Below are positions 24,199-33,880 of a stretch of DNA of 64,000 bases, one piece after another. The position numbers and the translations under genes were made by a program. The stretch's first letter is position 1. Each line of letters opens with the position of its first letter. Source of the stretch: Micromonospora sp. WMMD961 (GTDB taxonomy: Bacteria; Actinomycetota; Actinomycetes; Mycobacteriales; Micromonosporaceae); assembly GCF_029626145.1 (NCBI RefSeq), contig NZ_JARUBJ010000002.1:340501-404500 (forward strand), read 5' to 3'. The notes under the pieces were generated by a model. The model was not told the origin of the DNA. It worked only from the letters and a program-made list of their open reading frames with translations, and searched no databases.

Positions 24199-25758
24199 AT
24201 GGGTCTTCCACGAAGGTCCGTACTGATCGGGGTGGCCACGGCGACCGTGCTGGCCGTCGGCACCCCGGCCCTGGCCGCCGAACCCGTCGGTGTGGTGCGG
24301 GCCGCGGGCGGCGCCACCGCCGTGCCGGACAGCTACATCGTCGTACTCAAGGACGGCGCGGTGGCCCGGGACCGGGTCGGCGACACCGCGAAGCGGCTCT
24401 CCGGCCGCCACGGCGGCACGGTGGCCCGCACCTACGGGGCGGCGCTGCGCGGCTTCGAGGTCAAGGTGAGCGCGAGCGCGGCGGCGCGGATCGCGGCCGA
24501 CCCCGCGGTGGCGTACGTCGAGCAGAACCACACCGTCTCGATCTCCGGAACGCAGGCCAACCCGCCCTCCTGGGGCCTCGACCGGATCGACCAGCGCAAC
24601 CTGCCGCTGGACAGCTCCTACACCTACCCCAACACGGCGAGCAACGTGCACGCCTACATCATCGACACCGGCATCCGGTTCTCCCACAACGACTTCGGTG
24701 GCCGGGCCACCTCCGGCTACGACGCCGTGGACGGCGGGTCGGCCGACGACTGCAACGGGCACGGCACGCACGTGGCCGGCACCGTCGGCGGGTCCGCGTA
24801 CGGGGTGGCCAAGGCCGTCCAACTCGTCGGCGTACGGGTGCTGAACTGCTCCGGCAGTGGCACCAACGCCGGTGTGATCGCCGGTGTCGACTGGGTCACC
24901 GCGAACGCGATCAAGCCGGCGGTGGCGAACATGAGCCTCGGTGGCGGCGCGAACAGCTCGCTCGACAACGCCGTCCGCAACTCGATCGCCTCCGGTGTGA
25001 CGTACGGCCTGGCGGCCGGCAACGACAACGGCGCGAACGCGTGCAACACCTCGCCGGCCCGTACCACGGAGGCCATCACGGTGGGCTCGACGACCAGCTC
25101 GGACGCCCGCTCGTCGTTCTCCAACGTCGGCACCTGCCTGGACATCTTCGCGCCCGGCTCGTCGATCACCTCGGCCTGGTACAACAGCAACACCGCGACC
25201 AACACGATCAGCGGCACCTCGATGGCCACGCCCCACGTGGTCGGAGCGGCTGCCCTGGTGGCCAGCGCCAACCCGAGTTGGACCCCGGCGCAGGTTCGCA
25301 ACCAACTGGTGGCCAACGCGACCCCGAACGTCGTGTCCAATCCGGGCTCGGGCTCGCCGAACCTGCTGCTCTACGTGGGGAGCGGCGGGACCACCCCGCC
25401 GCCGCCCACCGGTTGCACCGGCACCAACGGCACCGACGTCTCGATCCCGGACGCCGGCTCGGCGGTGACCAGCTCGATCACCATCTCGGGCTGTGGCCGC
25501 AACGCCTCGTCGGCCTCCACCGTCGCGGTGAACATCGTGCACACCTACCGCGGTGACCTGGTCATCGACCTGCTCGCCCCGGACGGCAGCTCGTACCGGT
25601 TGAAGAACAGCAGCACCTCGGACAGCGCCGACAACGTGAACGCCACGTACACGGTCAACCTGTCCGGTGAGGCCGCCGACGGCATCTGGCGACTTCAGGT
25701 GCGGGACACCTACCGGGTCGACACCGGCTACATCAACACCTGGACCCTGACCGTCTGA
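24199..25758 (+). CDS. Secreted subtilisin-like serine protease (S8) with P-domain
   Basis: 519 aa, ATG after GGGAGGTAGGAG. Signal peptide about 1-28 (RRSVLIGVATATVLAVGTPALAAE). The inhibitor I9 propeptide covers about 45-115 (DSYIVVLKDGAV ... AAYVEQN-like end). The catalytic S8 domain has Asp in AYIIDTGIRFSHNDF, His in NGHGTHVAGTVGG and Ser in ISGTSMATPHVVGAAAL, so the triad is complete. A PPPP/Gly linker near 390 leads to a C-terminal proprotein-convertase P domain (about 400-519: ISGCGRNASSASTVAVNIVHTYRGDLVIDLLAPDG and the final DTGYINTWTLTV). It resembles fungal/Streptomyces proteinase K-like enzymes. It ends at a bidirectional terminator. Confidence 0.92.
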   Translation: MGLPRRSVLIGVATATVLAVGTPALAAEPVGVVRAAGGATAVPDSYIVVLKDGAVARDRVGDTAKRLSGRHGGTVARTYGAALRGFEVKVSASAAARIAADPAVAYVEQNHTVSISGTQANPPSWGLDRIDQRNLPLDSSYTYPNTASNVHAYIIDTGIRFSHNDFGGRATSGYDAVDGGSADDCNGHGTHVAGTVGGSAYGVAKAVQLVGVRVLNCSGSGTNAGVIAGVDWVTANAIKPAVANMSLGGGANSSLDNAVRNSIASGVTYGLAAGNDNGANACNTSPARTTEAITVGSTTSSDARSSFSNVGTCLDIFAPGSSITSAWYNSNTATNTISGTSMATPHVVGAAALVASANPSWTPAQVRNQLVANATPNVVSNPGSGSPNLLLYVGSGGTTPPPPTGCTGTNGTDVSIPDAGSAVTSSITISGCGRNASSASTVAVNIVHTYRGDLVIDLLAPDGSSYRLKNSSTSDSADNVNATYTVNLSGEAADGIWRLQVRDTYRVDTGYINTWTLTV

Positions 25759-25779
25759 CCCCGTCCCGTCCCACACGAC

Positions 25780-25812
25780 CGAGGCCCCACCCGTATTCCG
25801 GGTGGGGCCTCG
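25780..25812. terminator. Bidirectional terminator between protease and glycosyltransferase
   Basis: Perfect 14-bp stem (25780-25793 with 25799-25812, CGAGGCCCCACCCG) and a 5-nt loop between the convergent ends at 25758 and 25831. Confidence 0.8.
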
Positions 25813-25830
25813 TGCCGTACAGGTTCGGGA

Positions 25831-26636
25831 TCAGACCGAGAAGGTCGCCGGCCGGTCGTGGGCCGGAGCGGGCGGGCGGGCCTTCCAGAGGCCGATCTTC
25901 TGCGCGGCCAGCCGGCCCAGGTAGGCCGGGTTGAGGATGACGTAGCGGCGCCAGAGTCTCTTCGGCTCCAGTCCGAGACGCCAGAACCACTCCAGGCCGG
26001 CACGCTGCATCCACGGTGGCGGCTTGCGGAGCAGCCCGGCGTGGTAGTCGAAGGCCGCACCGACCGCCATCAGCGGCATGTCGAGCAGCGGCCGCATGGC
26101 GTACGCGAAGACCTCCTGGCGGGGGCAGCCGAGCCCGACCAGGACGAGCCGGGCGCCACTGGAACGGATCCGGTCGGCGATCTCGGCGTCCTCACCGGGC
26201 TCGACGGCACGGAACTTGGACGGCTCCACCCCGGCGATCTTCAAGGCGGGGAACATCTGCTCCAGGGCCGGGATCAGCCTGGCGAGGGTCTCCTCGGTCG
26301 AGCCGTACAGGTAGACCGGCAGACCTTCGTCGGCGAAACGCGACAGCACGTGCAGGGTCAGCGTCGGCCCGTAGACCCGGTCGGTGAGCCCGGCGTGGTG
26401 CAGCAGGTTGAGTGCCCACCGCACCGGCTGCCCGTCCGGCGTGACCACGTCGAAGGAGTTGAGCCGCGCGTTGTGCGCCGGGTCCAGCACTCCGGTCATC
26501 ACACCGTGCACGGCCAACGCGGTGAGCGCGAGCGGGCGACGCTCATGGGCCGCGGACACCACCGCGTCGGTCGCCGTGGCGTAGTCGGTGGCGTCGACCA
26601 GGACACCGAGGACGTTGCGTTTGGTCCGCGGCGTGG

Positions 26637-26640
<4 letters not shown>
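25831..26640 (-). CDS. WecG/TagA/CpsF-family glycosyltransferase
   Basis: 269 aa from the ATG at 26640, whose ATGA overlaps the stop of the epimerase gene. Family marks: VVTPDGQPVRWALN near residue 67, VYGPTLTLHVLSRFADEG, VYLYGSTEETLARLIPALEQMFP, then LVLVGLGCPRQEVFAY and AVGAAFDYHAGLLRKPPPWMQRAGLEWFWRL. Enzymes of this family (GT26) transfer ManNAc, ManNAcA or other sugars onto undecaprenyl- or glycolipid intermediates at the inner membrane face. The C-terminal basic tail fits peripheral membrane binding. With the coupled epimerase upstream, it probably decorates a surface glycan or teichoic-type polymer. Confidence 0.88.
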
Positions 26641-27710
<1,070 letters not shown>

Positions 27711-27786
27711 ACGCCACTCCCGGTCCATCGGAGGCAGAATCCATCGCAGCATAGCGTGACGTCCGGCACGTCCCGATATGACGGAA

Positions 27787-27809
27787 GGGCCCCGCATCAA
27801 GCGGAGCCC
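27787..27809 (-). terminator. tRNA-Leu terminator
   Basis: GGGCCCCGC (27787-27795) and GCGGAGCCC (27801-27809) form a hairpin with one mismatch and a 5-nt loop, 8 bp after the CCA end of the tRNA on the minus strand. Confidence 0.55.
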
Positions 27810-27816
27810 TCGTCTG

Positions 27817-27902
27817 TGGTGGGGATGGGGGGAGTTGAACCCCCACGCCCTTTCGGGCACACGGACCTGAACCGTGCGCGTCTGCCATTCCGCCACATCC
27901 CC
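27817..27902 (-). tRNA. tRNA-Leu (anticodon CAG)
   Basis: 86 nt including an encoded CCA (27817-27819 on the plus strand). Acceptor stem GGGGATG/CATCCCC, anticodon stem CACGG/CCGTG around TTCAGGT (anticodon CAG), a long variable arm (TGCCCGAAAGGGCG) typical of class II tRNA-Leu, and a TΨC arm GGGGGTTCAACTCCCCC. A leucine tRNA next to fhaA matches the leuT position in the Mycobacterium pknB region. Confidence 0.95.
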
Positions 27903-28136
27903 GTGGCACGACCCGGAACACTGTAGCCGCCCCGGTGCCGCTGTCTCCAGCGGGCCTCGGGAATATTACGCTGTCCCTGGCGCTCGCCACGAGCGATTAC
28001 CGTTCGTGGCGGACGAAAGATTAGCACGACAGTCCCGGCCCTTCCGAACGGGCCGGGAGCAGCCGGCCGAGCGGCGTGTGAGCTGCGCGCGCGCCGGCCG
28101 GATACCATCATGTCCTCGGGACCCGAGGAGGAGCCG

Positions 28137-28898
28137 GTGAGCGTGCTGCAACGCTTCGAGAAGCGTCTGGAAGGCCTGGTCGAAGGGGCCTTCGCCAAGG
28201 TCTTCAAAGGGGTGGTCCACCCCGTGGAGATCCTCAACGCCATGCAGCGGGAGGCCGAGGCGCACAAGGCGATCCTGGCCGGTGGGCGCACGTTGGTGCC
28301 CAACCGCTACGTGATCGATCTCTCGCCGTTCGACCACAGTCGGCTGGCGCCGTACGCCGCCGCGCTGGCCCAGGAACTGGCCCAGTCGCAGGCGGAGTTC
28401 ATCGGCGAGCAGGCGTGGACGGTCTACGGCGACGTGATCGTCGAGATCGAGCGAGGTGAGGGTCTGGACACGGGCATGTTCCGGGTCACGGCCGAGGTAT
28501 ACACCGGCGGCGAGGTCGCCCCGGTGTCGGCACCCGGCTACGACGCCGGTCCGCCCGCCTACCCCGCGTACGACCAGGGCGGTGGCTACGGCCCACCGCC
28601 GGGGCACGGTGGCGGTCGCAACGTGCGGCTGGTCTCCGGCGACGGCCGCACCTACCCGCTCCAGATGGGGTCCACGGTGATCGGTCGCGGCGACCAGGCC
28701 AACCTGCGTCTGCCCGACGTCGGCATCTCCCGGCGACACGCCCGGCTGGATTTCGACGGAGGCCAGGTCGTGCTGACCGATCTGGGCTCGACCAACGGCA
28801 CCATGGTCAACGGGCAGCGGGTCTCCGCCGTCGCGCTGAACCCCGGTGACATGGTCCAGCTCGGCACGACGACGCTGACCTTCCGCGTGGACGGCTGA
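28137..28898 (+). CDS. fhaA: FHA-domain protein FhaA (DUF3662 + FHA)
   Basis: 253 aa from the GTG at 28137, directly after GAGGAGGAGCCG; the ATG at 28110 lies too close to a -10-like TACCAT. Residues 1-115 are the DUF3662 domain (VLQRFEKRLEGLVEGAFAKVFKGVVHPVEI). A Gly/Pro/Tyr-rich linker (about 125-165) follows, then a C-terminal FHA domain with the phosphothreonine-binding motifs GSTVIGRG, GISRRHARL and DLGSTNGT. In mycobacteria FhaA binds phosphorylated MviN pseudokinase domains and PknB substrates to control peptidoglycan synthesis. It heads the fhaA-fhaB-pstP-rodA-pbpA-pknA-pknB cluster. Confidence 0.92.
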   Translation: MSVLQRFEKRLEGLVEGAFAKVFKGVVHPVEILNAMQREAEAHKAILAGGRTLVPNRYVIDLSPFDHSRLAPYAAALAQELAQSQAEFIGEQAWTVYGDVIVEIERGEGLDTGMFRVTAEVYTGGEVAPVSAPGYDAGPPAYPAYDQGGGYGPPPGHGGGRNVRLVSGDGRTYPLQMGSTVIGRGDQANLRLPDVGISRRHARLDFDGGQVVLTDLGSTNGTMVNGQRVSAVALNPGDMVQLGTTTLTFRVDG

Positions 28899-28904
28899 TC
28901 CGCC

Positions 28905-29390
28905 TTGCCGGAACTGGTCATCACCGTTGCCCGGTTCGGTTTCCTGATCCTGCTGTGGATCTTCGTGTTCACGGTGGTCGGTGTGATCCGCCGGGATCTC
29001 TTCGCGGGCGCCCGATCGGGTCGCCTGGTGGCCGCGCCACGCGCGGTGGGAGCCTCGACCGGGCAGGCCGCGAAGCCGGCGAAGGTGAAACGGGGCAGGG
29101 CGGCACACCAGTTGGTGGTGACCGCCGGTCAACTGGCCGGCACCAGGATCACTCTTGGTGAAGCGCAGATCACCATCGGTCGAGCTGAGGACTCCACCCT
29201 GGTCATCACCGACGACTACGCCTCCGCGCGACACGCCCGGCTCGTGCCGCGCGACGGGCAGTGGTACGTCGAGGACCTCGGCTCGACTAACGGCACGTAC
29301 CTCGATCGCGCTAAGGTCACCGGACCAACCCCCGTCCCCCTCGGCGTGCCGATCCGGATCGGCCGCACTTCCCTCGAATTACGGCCATGA
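28905..29390 (+). CDS. fhaB: FHA-domain protein FhaB (FipA)
   Basis: 161 aa, TTG start 6 nt after the fhaA stop. One N-terminal membrane helix (ITVARFGFLILLWIFVFTVVGVI, about 5-28), a basic linker, then an FHA domain with ITIGRAEDST, YASARHARL and DLGSTNGTYL. In mycobacteria FipA links FtsZ and FtsQ under oxidative stress after phosphorylation by PknA. Its stop overlaps the PP2C start (ATGA at 29387-29390). Confidence 0.92.
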   Translation: MPELVITVARFGFLILLWIFVFTVVGVIRRDLFAGARSGRLVAAPRAVGASTGQAAKPAKVKRGRAAHQLVVTAGQLAGTRITLGEAQITIGRAEDSTLVITDDYASARHARLVPRDGQWYVEDLGSTNGTYLDRAKVTGPTPVPLGVPIRIGRTSLELRP

Positions 29391-30856
29391 CTCTGACCCT
29401 GCGCTATGCGGCCCACAGCGACCGCGGTCTGATCCGAGACGGCAATCAAGACTCCGTCTACGCCGGGCCGCGGCTACTTGCCGTTGCCGACGGCATGGGC
29501 GGTATGGCCGCCGGTGACGTCGCCAGCAACATCGTCATCGGTGCCATGGCACCGCTCGACGAGGACGTCCCGGGGGACGCTCTCGTCGATGCGTTGCGTT
29601 CGGCCGTGGGCACCGCCAACCAACAACTCCGCGACACCGTGGACGCCAACCCGCAGTTGGAGGGGATGGGCACCACGCTGACGGCGACCCTCTTCACCGG
29701 CAGCAAGCTGGGCATGGTCCACATCGGCGACTCGCGGGCCTACCTGCTGCGCAACGGCGAGTTCGCGCAGATCACCAAGGACGACACGTACGTCCAGATG
29801 CTCGTCGACGAAGGCCGGATCAGCGCCGAGGAAGCGAGCAGTCACCCGCAGCGGTCGCTGCTCACCCGCGCTCTGGACGGTCGGGACATCGACCCGGAGT
29901 ACTCGGTGCGTCAGGTCCTGCCCGGCGACCGTTACCTGATCTGCAGCGACGGTCTCTCGGGTGTGGTCAGCGCCGAGACCATCGGCGAGACGCTGCGGGA
30001 GTACGTCGATCCGCAGCAGTGCGTCGAGCGCCTCGTTCAGCTCGCGTTGCGTGGCGGTGGGCCGGACAACATCACGGTGATCATCGCCGACGCGACGGAT
30101 CACGACATCGTCGAGGCGACCCCGATCGTCGGCGGTGCCGCCGCCCGCGACCGGGGCATGGCGACGTCCGCAGACGACTCCACCCCGGCCGCCCGGGCCT
30201 CGGCGCTCTCCGCGCCGCGCTCAGCCGCCCCCGAGGAGCCGGCAGCCTCCGACGACGAATCGGACCGGCCGAAGCGCCGCCCGGTGCGGACCGCCGCCAT
30301 GGTGTTGGCCCTGTTGGTCATCGTCGGCGGAGCAGGCTTCGGTGGCTGGACGTACACCCAGCGGCAGTACTACGTGGGCGCCACCGAGGAGGGGCAGATC
30401 GCCGTCTTCCGTGGCGTCCAGGGTCAGATCGCCGGGATGGACCTCTCCACCGTGCACCGGCGCAGCGGCACCCGGCTGGACGACCTCACGGTCGCCGCTC
30501 AGGACACTGTCAAGGTCGGCATCCGGGCCAAGAACGAGCCGGACGCCGAGCGGCAGCTCGCCGAGCTGACCAGCGACACCCCGAGCAACCCCAACCTGAA
30601 ACCGCTCTGCCCGCTCGACCCGACCAGCGCGGTGGGTGGCACTCCGTCACCCTCGCCGGTCGGGACGACGCCGACCCCGAACGGCAGCCCGAGTGCCGAC
30701 CCGTCGGCGACCCCCAACGGGGTCGTCAGCGCAAACCCGACCGTCGGCGCCACCGACGTCGTCGGTACGACCGGCCCGACCACCACACCCGACGTCACGC
30801 CCTCCGACTCGGCCACGCCGGCGCTCGACCCGGCCGGTTGCCGGTCTCCTGAGTGA
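29387..30856 (+). CDS. pstP: PP2C-family Ser/Thr phosphatase PstP
   Basis: 489 aa. The cytosolic catalytic domain (1 to about 240) shows the PP2C metal motifs RDGNQDS, VADGMGGMAAGDVAS, HIGDSRAYLLRNGE, CSDGLSGVV and GGPDNITVII. A juxtamembrane Ala/Glu linker and one helix (about 303-322, AAMVLALLVIVGGAGFGGW) precede an extracytoplasmic domain of about 150 residues. Its last third is a Thr/Pro/Ser-rich tail with repeats of TPTPNGSPS type. It dephosphorylates PknA/PknB and their substrates. It overlaps fhaB by 4 nt. Confidence 0.93.
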   Translation: MTLTLRYAAHSDRGLIRDGNQDSVYAGPRLLAVADGMGGMAAGDVASNIVIGAMAPLDEDVPGDALVDALRSAVGTANQQLRDTVDANPQLEGMGTTLTATLFTGSKLGMVHIGDSRAYLLRNGEFAQITKDDTYVQMLVDEGRISAEEASSHPQRSLLTRALDGRDIDPEYSVRQVLPGDRYLICSDGLSGVVSAETIGETLREYVDPQQCVERLVQLALRGGGPDNITVIIADATDHDIVEATPIVGGAAARDRGMATSADDSTPAARASALSAPRSAAPEEPAASDDESDRPKRRPVRTAAMVLALLVIVGGAGFGGWTYTQRQYYVGATEEGQIAVFRGVQGQIAGMDLSTVHRRSGTRLDDLTVAAQDTVKVGIRAKNEPDAERQLAELTSDTPSNPNLKPLCPLDPTSAVGGTPSPSPVGTTPTPNGSPSADPSATPNGVVSANPTVGATDVVGTTGPTTTPDVTPSDSATPALDPAGCRSPE

Positions 30857-30886
30857 GCGTCGGCTGAGATAACGAGGACTCCACCT

Positions 30887-32377
30887 GTGACCGTAGCGGC
30901 CACACCGGCACCCTCGCCCGCCACCACGGGCGAGCAGTCCGGCGTACGCCTGGCGCGGTCGCGCCGCAACGCCGAGCTGTCCCTGCTGCTGCTCGCGATG
31001 GTGCTGGTGGCCGCGTACGGGGCGACCGTCGAAGCGAACCTGCTGGACACGGTCACCCCGGACTTCTGGATGCCCGCCGCCGCGCTCGGCGCGGTCTTCC
31101 TCGGACTGCACCTGGTCATCCGGTTCCTCGCCCCGTTCGCCGACCCGGCGCTGCTGCCGGCGGTGGCCCTGCTCAACGGGCTCGGCGTGGGCTTCCTGCG
31201 TCGGATCGACCTGGGCGAGGCCCCGGTCGCCGACCGGGCGGAGCTCGCGATCTTCGCCGGGATCGGTGGGCGGCAGTTGGCGTGGACGCTCGCCTCGGTG
31301 ATCCTCGCCGCCGGCCTGCTCGCCCTCATGCGTGACCACCGGTCGATCTCCCGGTACGCGTACACCCTGGGGTTGGCGGGCATCGTGCTGGTGATGCTCC
31401 CGGCGGTCCTGCCGTCGAGCATCTCCGAGATCAACGGCGCGAAGCTGTGGATCCGGGTGGGCGGCTTCTCCATCCAGCCGGGTGAGTTCGCCAAGTTGGC
31501 GCTGCTGGTCTTCTTCGCCTACTACCTGGTCCGCAAGCGTGAGGTGCTGTCGCTGGCGAGTCGGCGTTTCCTCGGCATCGACTTCCCGCGCGGACGGGAC
31601 CTCGGCCCGGTGGTCGGCGTCTGGGTGATCAGCCTCCTGGTGCTCGTGTTCGAGAAGGACCTGGGCACCTCGCTGCTCTACTTCGGCATGTTCGTGGTGA
31701 CGCTCTACATCGCCACCGAACGGGTCAGCTGGCTGCTGATCGGTCTGGTGCTCTTCTTCGGCGGCGCCTACCTCGCGTACGTGCTCGGTTCGACGGTCGG
31801 TGGGCCGTTCGCCAACTTCTACCTGCGTGCGGAGATCTGGCTGGACCCGTTCGCCGACCCGACCGACAAGGGCTACCAGCTCGTCCAGGGGCTACTCGCC
31901 CTGGGCACCGGCGGGCTCTTCGGTGCGGGGCCAGGCGGCGGCCAACCGGACATCCTGCCCGAAGTGCAGAACGACTTCATCTTCGCCGGCCTCGGTGAGG
32001 AACTCGGCCTCTTCGGCCTCTCCGCGCTGCTGGTCGTCTACCTGCTGATCGTGGAGCGAGGGTTGCGGGCCGCGCTCGCGGTACGGGACTCGTTCGGCAA
32101 GCTCCTCGCGGGTGGTCTCGCGTTCACCCTCGGCCTGCAGGTCTTCGTGATCGTCGGCGGCATCAGCAAGCTCATCCCGCTGACCGGTCAGACCACCCCG
32201 TTCCTGTCCGCCGGTGGTTCGTCGCTGATGGCGAACTGGCTGCTCATCGCGGTGCTGCTGCGGGTCTCCGACGGAGCCCGCCGGCCGTTGGGAGCTGGCG
32301 CCAGCAAGGCTGCCCGACCCGCCGGTGGCCAGCCGGAGCAGATGCACGGTGCTCCCACGGAGGTGATCAAGCCGTGA
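30887..32377 (+). CDS. rodA: SEDS-family peptidoglycan glycosyltransferase (RodA/FtsW)
   Basis: 496 aa, GTG start. It is a multi-pass membrane protein with about 12 helices. SEDS signatures are the QPGEFAKLALLVFFAYYL stretch (about 197-215), VFEKDLGTSLLYFGMFVV with the catalytic Asp, and PLTGQTTPFLSAGGSSLMANW near the C-terminus. It polymerises lipid II on the outer face of the membrane in partnership with the PBP encoded next (the two genes overlap by 4 nt, GTGA). In this cluster position the protein is called RodA in mycobacteria and directs polar or septal elongation. Confidence 0.93.
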   Translation: MTVAATPAPSPATTGEQSGVRLARSRRNAELSLLLLAMVLVAAYGATVEANLLDTVTPDFWMPAAALGAVFLGLHLVIRFLAPFADPALLPAVALLNGLGVGFLRRIDLGEAPVADRAELAIFAGIGGRQLAWTLASVILAAGLLALMRDHRSISRYAYTLGLAGIVLVMLPAVLPSSISEINGAKLWIRVGGFSIQPGEFAKLALLVFFAYYLVRKREVLSLASRRFLGIDFPRGRDLGPVVGVWVISLLVLVFEKDLGTSLLYFGMFVVTLYIATERVSWLLIGLVLFFGGAYLAYVLGSTVGGPFANFYLRAEIWLDPFADPTDKGYQLVQGLLALGTGGLFGAGPGGGQPDILPEVQNDFIFAGLGEELGLFGLSALLVVYLLIVERGLRAALAVRDSFGKLLAGGLAFTLGLQVFVIVGGISKLIPLTGQTTPFLSAGGSSLMANWLLIAVLLRVSDGARRPLGAGASKAARPAGGQPEQMHGAPTEVIKP

Positions 32378-33879
32378 ACGCACCACTGCGCCGGGTCGGC
32401 GTCGTCGTCATGGTCCTGTTCGGCCTGCTCTTCGCCAACCTCAACTGGGTCCAGTTCCAGAAGGCCGACGAGTACCGCACCAGCGACTACAACGGTCGGG
32501 TCCAGGTTGCCGACTACAAGCGCAAGCGGGGCAACATCGAGGCTGGCGGCACGGCGCTGGCCACCAGCAAGGAGACCACCGGCAACCTGAAGTTCCTGCG
32601 CACCTACCCGGGCGGCGCCAAGTACGCGCACGTGCTCGGTTACAAGCCGGTCAACCTGGCCGACCAGGGCATCGAGCGGGCAGAGGACGACTTCCTGGCC
32701 GGCAACAGCGACCAGCTGCTCGGCGACCGGTTGAAGGACATGTTCACCGGGGACGACAGCGGTGGCGGCAACGTGTTGCTCACGCTCTCCAAGCAGGCCC
32801 AGGATGCGGCGTACGACCAGCTGCGCAACAACGAGGTGGGAGCGAAGAAGGGCGCGGCCATCGCCATCGACCCGCGTACCGGGGCGGTGCAGGCGCTGGT
32901 CTCCATGCCCAGCTTCGATCCGAACCCGTTGGCCAGCCACGACAGCACCGAAGCGGCTGCCGCGTACTCCAAGCTGGAGAAGGACCCGGGCGAACCGCTG
33001 AAGAACCGCGCGCTCTCCGAGACGCTGCCGCCGGGCTCCACCTTCAAGATCGTGGTGGCCGCCGCGGCGCTGGAGAACGGCGTCACCAAGACGACCCAGA
33101 TCCCGGCCGGTTCCAGCTACACCCCGCCCACCTCCGGCACCCCGATCCGTAATGCCGCCCCGTCGATCTGCCCGGAGGCGAAGGTCACCCTGCTGGAGGC
33201 GGTCACCGAGTCGTGCAACACCGGCTTCGCCCAGCTCGGTGTGCAACTCGGTGCCGATGCCCTCAAGGAGAAGGCCCGGCAGTTCGGTTTCGAGCAGGAG
33301 GACCTCACCGTCGGCCAGCTCGGCGAGGGTGGTCTGCCCACCGCGGCCAGCCGGACCGGGGACATGCAGAACCCGGACGGCAGCACCGACCCGGCCGCAC
33401 TGGCCCAGTCCTCGATCGGCCAGAACAACGTCCGGATGACCCCGCTCGAAGGTGCCATGATCGCTGGCTCGATCGCGAACAGTGGCAAGCAGATGCGGCC
33501 GTACCTGGTCCGGCAGTTGCTCGCGCCCGACCGGACCACCAGCTACTACACCGCCAGTGCGCGGGAGCTGCGTCAACCGGTCAGCTCGCAGGTCGCCACC
33601 GACCTGCGGGAGATGATGGTCAGCGTGGTCCAGAAGGGCACCGGTAAGAAGGCCGCGATCAGCGGTTACACGGTCGGTGGCAAGACGGGTACCGCGCAGT
33701 CCGCCCCGGACCGGCCCGACCACGGTTGGTTCATCGGCTTCGCCATGGACAAGAACGGCAACCCGGTCTCCGCGGTCTGCGTGATGCTCGAACAGGCCGG
33801 CCCCGGTGGCAGCGCCGAGGCGGCCCGGATCGCCGGCCAGATCATGCGCGCCGCCATCACCGATCCCGGGGGTCGCTGA
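32374..33879 (+). CDS. pbpA: Class B penicillin-binding protein PbpA
   Basis: 501 aa, GTG start overlapping the rodA stop. One N-terminal membrane anchor (VGVVVMVLFGLLFANLNWV, about 7-26), then a non-penicillin-binding domain and a C-terminal transpeptidase domain. Its motifs are S-x-x-K as PPGSTFKIV (about 219-227), S-x-N as SCNTGF (about 285) and KTGT in VGGKTGTAQ (about 434). It cross-links peptidoglycan beside RodA and is regulated by PknB phosphorylation in mycobacteria. The length matches PBPA (about 490 aa). Confidence 0.94.
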   Translation: MNAPLRRVGVVVMVLFGLLFANLNWVQFQKADEYRTSDYNGRVQVADYKRKRGNIEAGGTALATSKETTGNLKFLRTYPGGAKYAHVLGYKPVNLADQGIERAEDDFLAGNSDQLLGDRLKDMFTGDDSGGGNVLLTLSKQAQDAAYDQLRNNEVGAKKGAAIAIDPRTGAVQALVSMPSFDPNPLASHDSTEAAAAYSKLEKDPGEPLKNRALSETLPPGSTFKIVVAAAALENGVTKTTQIPAGSSYTPPTSGTPIRNAAPSICPEAKVTLLEAVTESCNTGFAQLGVQLGADALKEKARQFGFEQEDLTVGQLGEGGLPTAASRTGDMQNPDGSTDPAALAQSSIGQNNVRMTPLEGAMIAGSIANSGKQMRPYLVRQLLAPDRTTSYYTASARELRQPVSSQVATDLREMMVSVVQKGTGKKAAISGYTVGGKTGTAQSAPDRPDHGWFIGFAMDKNGNPVSAVCVMLEQAGPGGSAEAARIAGQIMRAAITDPGGR

Positions 33880-33880
33880 C

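Noticed and set aside
24127..25776. 549-codon minus-strand frame opposite the protease
   Set aside because: The plus strand encodes an unmistakable S8 protease; the antisense product is repetitive Val/Gly/Arg.
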